Part shown: positions 2,963 to 7,232 of the stretch, in pieces
How positions within the stretch are numbered: the first letter of the stretch is position 1
Layout of the letters: every line of letters starts with the position of its first letter
NCBI GenBank assembly: GCA_902767395.1
Contig: CACXHI010000249.1
Location: forward strand, 1 to 7,232
Direction of reading: 5' to 3'
From: Oscillospiraceae bacterium
Lineage (GTDB): Bacteria; Bacillota; Clostridia; Oscillospirales; Oscillospiraceae
Length of the DNA stretch: 7,232 bases
Position numbers and translations under genes: made by a program
The notes under the pieces: model-generated
What the model saw: only the letters and a program-made list of their open reading frames with translations
What the model was told of the DNA's origin: nothing
Database searches by the model: none

Positions 2963-5511
2963 AACAGTATGAAGTTACCGGTATGAGCTGCGCCGCCTGC
3001 TCCGCCCGGGTGGAGCAGGCGGTCAAGGCCGTTCCCGGCGTGACCGCCTGCGCGGTGAGTCTTCTGACCAATTCCATGGGCGTGGAGGGAAGCGCGGACC
3101 CCGCCGCCGTGATTGCCGCCGTGACCGAGGCCGGCTACGGCGCATCGGAAAAAACGCAGGGCGGCGCAAAGCCCTCCGCCGCGCCGGAAGCCGACGCGCT
3201 GGCCGACCGCGAGACTCCGAAGCTCAAAAAGCGTCTGTTCTGGTCGCTGGGCTTTTTGCTGGTTTTGATGTATTTCTCCATGGGACACATGATGTGGGGC
3301 TTTCCTCTGCCGAGGTGGTTCGAGGGCAACCACGTTGCGATGGGCCTCGTCCAGCTTTTGCTGGCGGCAGTGGTCATGGTCATCAACCAACGCTTTTTCA
3401 TCTCCGGCTTCCAAGCCCTGCTGCACCGTGCGCCGAACATGGACACGCTGGTGTCCCTCGGCTCCGCGGCCTCCTTCGTCTGGTCGGTCTATGCCCTGTT
3501 CTGCATGACGCGGGCGCAGACGGACGGGGACGCCGCCGCAGTGGAGCGCTATATGATGGAGTTCTATTTTGAGTCCGCCGCCATGATCCTGACGCTGATT
3601 ACCGTCGGCAAGATGCTGGAGGCCCGCTCCAAGGGCAAGACCACCGACGCGCTCAAGGGTCTGATGAAGCTTGCTCCCCAGACGGCGGTGGTGCTCCGCG
3701 ACGGGGCCGAGGTCACAATCCCCGTGGCGCAGGTGCAGAAGGACGACGTATTCGTGGTTCGCCCCGGCGAGGCAATCCCGGTGGACGGGGTGGTGCTGGA
3801 GGGCAGCTCCGCCGTCAACGAATCCGCCCTCACCGGGGAGTCCATCCCCGTGGACAAGACCGTGGGCGACCTGCTCTCCGCCGCCACGGTGAATCAGTCC
3901 GGCTATCTCAAGGCCAAGGCCACCCGTGTCGGGGAGGATACCACCCTCAGCCGGATCATTCAGATGGTTTCCGACGCCGCCGCGACCAAGGCCCCCATTG
4001 CCAAGGCCGCCGACCGGGTTTCCGGCGTCTTTGTGCCCGTGGTGATCGGCATTGCCGTTCTGGTCACCGGAATCTGGCTGCTGACGGGGCAGAGCTTCTC
4101 CTATGCGCTTGGCCGGGGCATCTCCGTGCTGGTGATCTCCTGTCCCTGCGCGCTTGGTCTTGCCACGCCCGTTGCGATTATGGTCGGCAGCGGCGTCGGC
4201 GCGCGCAGCGGCATTTTGTTCAAAACTGCCGTCTCTCTGGAGCAAACGGGAAAGGCAAAGCTCGTCGCCCTCGACAAGACCGGGACGATCACCACCGGAG
4301 AGCCGACCGTGACCGATCTGCTGCCCGCCGAGGGAATCAGCGAAACGGCCCTGCTGACGGCGGCGCTTGCGCTGGAGCAGCGGAGCGAGCATCCCCTTGC
4401 CAGAGCGATTGTGGGACGCTGTGAGGCGCTGGGCCTGCAAGCGCCGGAGGTCACGGCCTTTCGCGCCCTGCCCGGCAACGGTCTGGAGGCCGTGCTGGAG
4501 GGCGAGCCGCTGGTGGGCGGCAGCATGTCCTATCTGGCCCAGCGCCTGTCCGACACGGCGCGGGGCACGGGCGCGGCGGACCGTTCGCCCCTGTTTGCAC
4601 AGGCCGAGGCGCTGGCGGAGCAGGGAAAAACGCCCCTGCTCTTTGCCCAAGGCGGTCGGCTGCTCGGCGTCATTGCCGTGGCGGACGTGATCAAGCCCGA
4701 AAGCCCCGCCGCCGTCCGCGCCCTGCAGGAAATGGGCCTGCGGGTTGTGATGCTGACGGGGGACAATGAGCGCACGGCGAAGGCCATCGCGGCGCAGGCC
4801 GGGGTGGACGAGGTCGTGGCTGGGGTTCTGCCCGAGGGCAAGGAGGCGGTGATCCGAAATCTCCAGACACGCGGCCCCGTGCTCATGGTGGGCGACGGAA
4901 TCAACGACGCCCCGGCGCTGACCCGCGCCGACGTGGGCATCGCCATCGGCGCGGGCGCGGACGTGGCGGTGGACGCCGCCGACGTGGTGCTGATAAAGAG
5001 CAAGCTCTCCGACGTGCCGGACGCCGTTCGGCTCAGCCGGGCCACGCTGCGCAATATTCACCAAAATCTGTTCTGGGCCTTCCTCTATAATACAATCGGC
5101 ATTCCACTGGCAGCCGGGGCCTTTACCAAGGTCTTCGGCTGGACGATGAATCCGATGTTCGGCGCCGCGGCGATGAGCCTGTCCAGCTTCTGCGTGGTAA
5201 CCAACGCCCTGCGGCTGAACCTGCTCCCCATGGGGGAGAAACGCGCCGCCGCACGGAAGCAGGAGCCCGCCGCCTCCGACGGCGCGCAGACGTTTCAGAT
5301 CGCCGTCAAGGGGATGATGTGCCACAACTGCGAGCGGCACGTCCGCGAGGCCATCGAGGCTCTGCCCGGCGTTCAATCCGCCGAGGCGAATTTTGAGACC
5401 GGACGGGTGACGGTTCACGGCGCGGCCTCCGAGGAGGCGCTGCGGCAGGCCGTCACCGCTGCGGGCTATCGCTATCAAAAGCTGGTAACACAGAAAAGGA
5501 GGCAGCCATGA
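2959..5511 (+). CDS. copA: Copper-exporting P1B-1 ATPase CopA
   Basis: This is an 850-residue membrane ATPase that pumps Cu(I) out of the cytosol. It begins with a heavy-metal-associated domain (GMSCAAC, Cys11/Cys14). Membrane segments start near residues 95, 127, 161, 202, 356 and 387, with a pair near 705-750. The actuator motif TGES is at 292-295, the CPC metal site at 395-397, the phosphorylated Asp439 in DKTGT, HP at 478-479, TGDN at 600-603 and GDGIND at 645-650. Tyr710-Asn711 and Met739-xx-Ser742-Ser743 complete the Cu(I) signature. A second CxxC domain (Cys788/Cys791) is fused at the C-terminus. I start at ATG 2959 (AAAGGGG upstream, canonical N-terminus) rather than TTG 2941, which has no ribosome site. 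The gene overlaps the following lipoprotein gene by ATGA. No clear promoter or CsoR/CopY-type gene is visible. Confidence 0.96.
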   Translation: MKQYEVTGMSCAACSARVEQAVKAVPGVTACAVSLLTNSMGVEGSADPAAVIAAVTEAGYGASEKTQGGAKPSAAPEADALADRETPKLKKRLFWSLGFLLVLMYFSMGHMMWGFPLPRWFEGNHVAMGLVQLLLAAVVMVINQRFFISGFQALLHRAPNMDTLVSLGSAASFVWSVYALFCMTRAQTDGDAAAVERYMMEFYFESAAMILTLITVGKMLEARSKGKTTDALKGLMKLAPQTAVVLRDGAEVTIPVAQVQKDDVFVVRPGEAIPVDGVVLEGSSAVNESALTGESIPVDKTVGDLLSAATVNQSGYLKAKATRVGEDTTLSRIIQMVSDAAATKAPIAKAADRVSGVFVPVVIGIAVLVTGIWLLTGQSFSYALGRGISVLVISCPCALGLATPVAIMVGSGVGARSGILFKTAVSLEQTGKAKLVALDKTGTITTGEPTVTDLLPAEGISETALLTAALALEQRSEHPLARAIVGRCEALGLQAPEVTAFRALPGNGLEAVLEGEPLVGGSMSYLAQRLSDTARGTGAADRSPLFAQAEALAEQGKTPLLFAQGGRLLGVIAVADVIKPESPAAVRALQEMGLRVVMLTGDNERTAKAIAAQAGVDEVVAGVLPEGKEAVIRNLQTRGPVLMVGDGINDAPALTRADVGIAIGAGADVAVDAADVVLIKSKLSDVPDAVRLSRATLRNIHQNLFWAFLYNTIGIPLAAGAFTKVFGWTMNPMFGAAAMSLSSFCVVTNALRLNLLPMGEKRAAARKQEPAASDGAQTFQIAVKGMMCHNCERHVREAIEALPGVQSAEANFETGRVTVHGAASEEALRQAVTAAGYRYQKLVTQKRRQP

Positions 5512-7232
5512 TGAAACGGATTCTGCGTTTTTTTGCGCTGCCGCTGTGTCTTTGTCTGCTGGCAGCCCTGTGTGGCTGCGGCGATCCAACCGCCTCCACC
5601 GGCACGCAAACGCCGACCACGACCCAGACTCTCGGATTGCAAGCGCGCGGAGGCAGGCTGGAGGTGGATGGCAAGGCGCTCTGTGCGATTTATACCTTTG
5701 AGGAAGCGCCGTATTTTTCGGTGAAGGATCTGGAGGCGGTTTGGCGTCTGAACCCTGCGGAGCAGAACGACACCCTGACGCTTTCCACGGACGGAGGAAG
5801 CCTGACCCTGCGGCACGGCGTCGCGGCGGCCAGACGCTCTGCGGGTGAACGCGTTGCGCTGTCCGCTCCCGCCCTGCACGCACCGGACGGCTGGTATCTG
5901 CCCATCGACACGCTGGAAACCCTTTGGGACAGAGTTTTGATCTCAGACGGGGATATCCTGCGAGGTCTTCGCGTGGAGGACGGCCCCGCGCTGTCCTTCA
6001 ACGGAACAGCGTTGGAAGACTGCCGCCTCTGCAACGGCGTCCCGGCACTGTCCGCCGCCCAGCTTGCCGAGCTCACCGACAGCGCGGAGGAGGGAACGCA
6101 GGACGGCGCGCCGAGTCTGACTCTCCGCGCCGGCGCGCATACGCTGGTGTTCCGGGCCGGAGCGCTCTCCGCCATGCTGGATGACGAGCAGACTGCCCTG
6201 CCGATCCCCGCGTGGAAGGACGGCGAAGCATGGATGCTTCCGGCGCAGGCGACGGCGGAGGCGCTGGGCTGTACCGTCTTCTCCGACGGAGAAACGGGCC
6301 GTCTGGAGCTGCTGAAGGTGGAAGACGGGTCCCCCTTCTGGTTTGCCGGAACGGGCTTCGCCCACGCCCTCCGCATCGGGGACACTGCCTGCGGCAGTCT
6401 CTCCGAGCTGGCGCAGGCGCTGGGCGGCAGTCTGGAGCCGGATACGGACAGCGCCACGCTCAAGGCGCTTGGGCACAGCGTCGTCTTCCGCCGAGGCGAG
6501 CAGACGGCGGAGGCCGACGGTGAGGCCATCGACCTGCCCTGCCCTGCCATTGCTGCGGATGGGGACTGGATTGCCCCGCTTGCGCCGCTGGCGGAGGCGT
6601 TCGGTCTGACAACGCTGCCGGACGAGGAAGGTCGGCCGGTTTACTCCCGCATGACGGCAGGCAAGACCACGGTGTATCTGAACGGTCTGGAGGCCCAGAC
6701 CTTTACGCTGCCCGAGGGCGGGCGCTACGTGCTGCTGGACGATCTGGGCCGGGCCTTGGGCGGGAGCCTTGTGATGAATGCAAACGAAGCGACGCTCCAC
6801 GCGCAGGGGAAGGATGTCACGCTTCAGGGCGGCTCCGCCGAGGCCGTTTTGGACGGTGCGGCCTGCGCGATGGAGTTCCCCGCTGTCGCGGACGGGGCCA
6901 CGTGGTACGCCCCCACCGGGCTTCTGGCCGCGTTCGGACTCACGGAGCTGCAGGACCCGGAGCTGGATCAGATCTACTACACCCACATTGTCAAGCACGA
7001 CGATCTTGCCACGGGCTATCACGTCCCCGTGCTGATGTACCACGCGGTGGGGGACGACCTCTGGGGCATCCCGGAGCTGTTCGTCTCTCCCTCGCAGCTG
7101 GAGAAGCAGATTCAGGCCATGCTGGACGCGGGCTATACGCCCATCACCTTTGAGGATCTCGATCACGTTGCGGAGATTCAAAAGCCCGTGATGATGACCT
7201 TCGACGACGGGTATGAAGACAACTACACGGAT
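5508..7232 (+). CDS. Lipoprotein with stalk-like repeats and a NodB polysaccharide deacetylase domain (3' end missing)
   Basis: This frame is open from ATG 5508 to the window end, 575 codons without a stop. Residues 3-23 are a lipoprotein signal (KR, then a hydrophobic run) with lipobox LCGC, placing the lipidated Cys at 24, followed by a Ser/Thr/Pro-rich linker (about 26-42). From about 45 to 485 there are roughly four divergent repeats with recurring patterns of W-Y/I-A/L-P, LAEALG/LAAFGL and D-x-A-T-L. They resemble the stalk repeats annotated as copper amine oxidase N-terminal domain. At 505-514, HVPVLMYHAV, and at 564-569, TFDDGY, mark the start of a carbohydrate esterase 4 domain. Asp566/Asp567 correspond to the catalytic base and a metal ligand. 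It probably deacetylates peptidoglycan or another glycan on the outer membrane face. AAAAGGAGG lies 5 bases upstream (8 for the second ATG), and the start overlaps the copA stop. Confidence 0.85.
   Translation, partial: MMKRILRFFALPLCLCLLAALCGCGDPTASTGTQTPTTTQTLGLQARGGRLEVDGKALCAIYTFEEAPYFSVKDLEAVWRLNPAEQNDTLTLSTDGGSLTLRHGVAAARRSAGERVALSAPALHAPDGWYLPIDTLETLWDRVLISDGDILRGLRVEDGPALSFNGTALEDCRLCNGVPALSAAQLAELTDSAEEGTQDGAPSLTLRAGAHTLVFRAGALSAMLDDEQTALPIPAWKDGEAWMLPAQATAEALGCTVFSDGETGRLELLKVEDGSPFWFAGTGFAHALRIGDTACGSLSELAQALGGSLEPDTDSATLKALGHSVVFRRGEQTAEADGEAIDLPCPAIAADGDWIAPLAPLAEAFGLTTLPDEEGRPVYSRMTAGKTTVYLNGLEAQTFTLPEGGRYVLLDDLGRALGGSLVMNANEATLHAQGKDVTLQGGSAEAVLDGAACAMEFPAVADGATWYAPTGLLAAFGLTELQDPELDQIYYTHIVKHDDLATGYHVPVLMYHAVGDDLWGIPELFVSPSQLEKQIQAMLDAGYTPITFEDLDHVAEIQKPVMMTFDDGYEDNYTD

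Noticed and set aside
2908..5883. 991-codon open frame on the minus strand opposite copA
   Set aside because: It is antisense to an intact, motif-complete CopA. Its composition is low-complexity (Gly/His/Arg/Gln-rich) and it has no recognisable domain, as expected from a high-GC gene read on the other strand.
5690..7181. Long minus-strand frames (5690-6550 and 5943-7181) opposite the lipoprotein gene
   Set aside because: The plus-strand frame has a ribosome site, a lipoprotein signal and deacetylase motifs, and is open throughout; the minus frames have none of these and are shadows.
1..7232. CRISPR array, tRNA/rRNA gene, transposase or phage genes
   Set aside because: No regularly spaced repeats, tRNA-like cloverleaf, rRNA segment or mobile-element protein was seen anywhere in the window.

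Overview
The window looks like a piece of a high-GC Clostridia genome, probably an Oscillospiraceae-type gut anaerobe. The reasons are strong AGGAGG ribosome sites, sigma-A promoters of the TTGACA-N17-TATAAT kind, tandem feoA genes ahead of feoB, a DUF3793/flavodoxin pair and an anaerobe-type short-chain flavodoxin. This placement is inference from gene content and composition; no marker gene is present.

Left part (1-1900), an iron-homeostasis locus. On the minus strand lies a ferrous-iron uptake operon: feoA1 (580-368), feoA2 (353-132, TTG start) and the first 28 codons of feoB (86-1, cut by the window edge). It is driven by a consensus sigma-A promoter (688-660). Divergently on the plus strand is a short DtxR/MntR-family metalloregulator (772-1146) whose visible metal ligands (Met9, Cys100, Glu103, His104) are of the DtxR/IdeR iron type rather than the MntR manganese type. 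After a terminator comes a second operon: a DUF3793 protein (1324-1899) overlapping a flavodoxin gene (1893-2318). It has a near-consensus promoter followed directly by an 18-bp inverted repeat. The same geometry, TTAG-N6-CTAA, occurs twice in the feo leader, plus once degenerately inside the feo promoter. The likely reading is a local iron regulon: under iron sufficiency the DtxR-like protein shuts off Fe(II) uptake and the iron-saving flavodoxin.

Middle (2319-2958). A gene-free stretch ends in a strong 14-bp hairpin terminator. It is followed by a consensus promoter and a 60-residue winged-helix-like protein (2641-2823) with an 18-bp palindrome in its 5' UTR. After it comes a strong terminator, then a second T-tailed hairpin, then a well-formed ribosome site that opens a 12-codon leader peptide. 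The stop codon of that leader overlaps the start of the copper pump gene.

Right part (2959-7232). A copper-exporting P1B-1 ATPase, CopA, has a CxxC heavy-metal domain at each end. It is translationally coupled (ATGA overlap) to a large lipoprotein, open to the window end. The lipoprotein consists of stalk-like repeats followed by the start of a NodB-type polysaccharide deacetylase domain. No CsoR or CopY gene is visible, so copper control of copA is unexplained by this window. The best candidates for something undescribed are the TTAG-N6-CTAA operator set and the copA leader peptide/hairpin arrangement.
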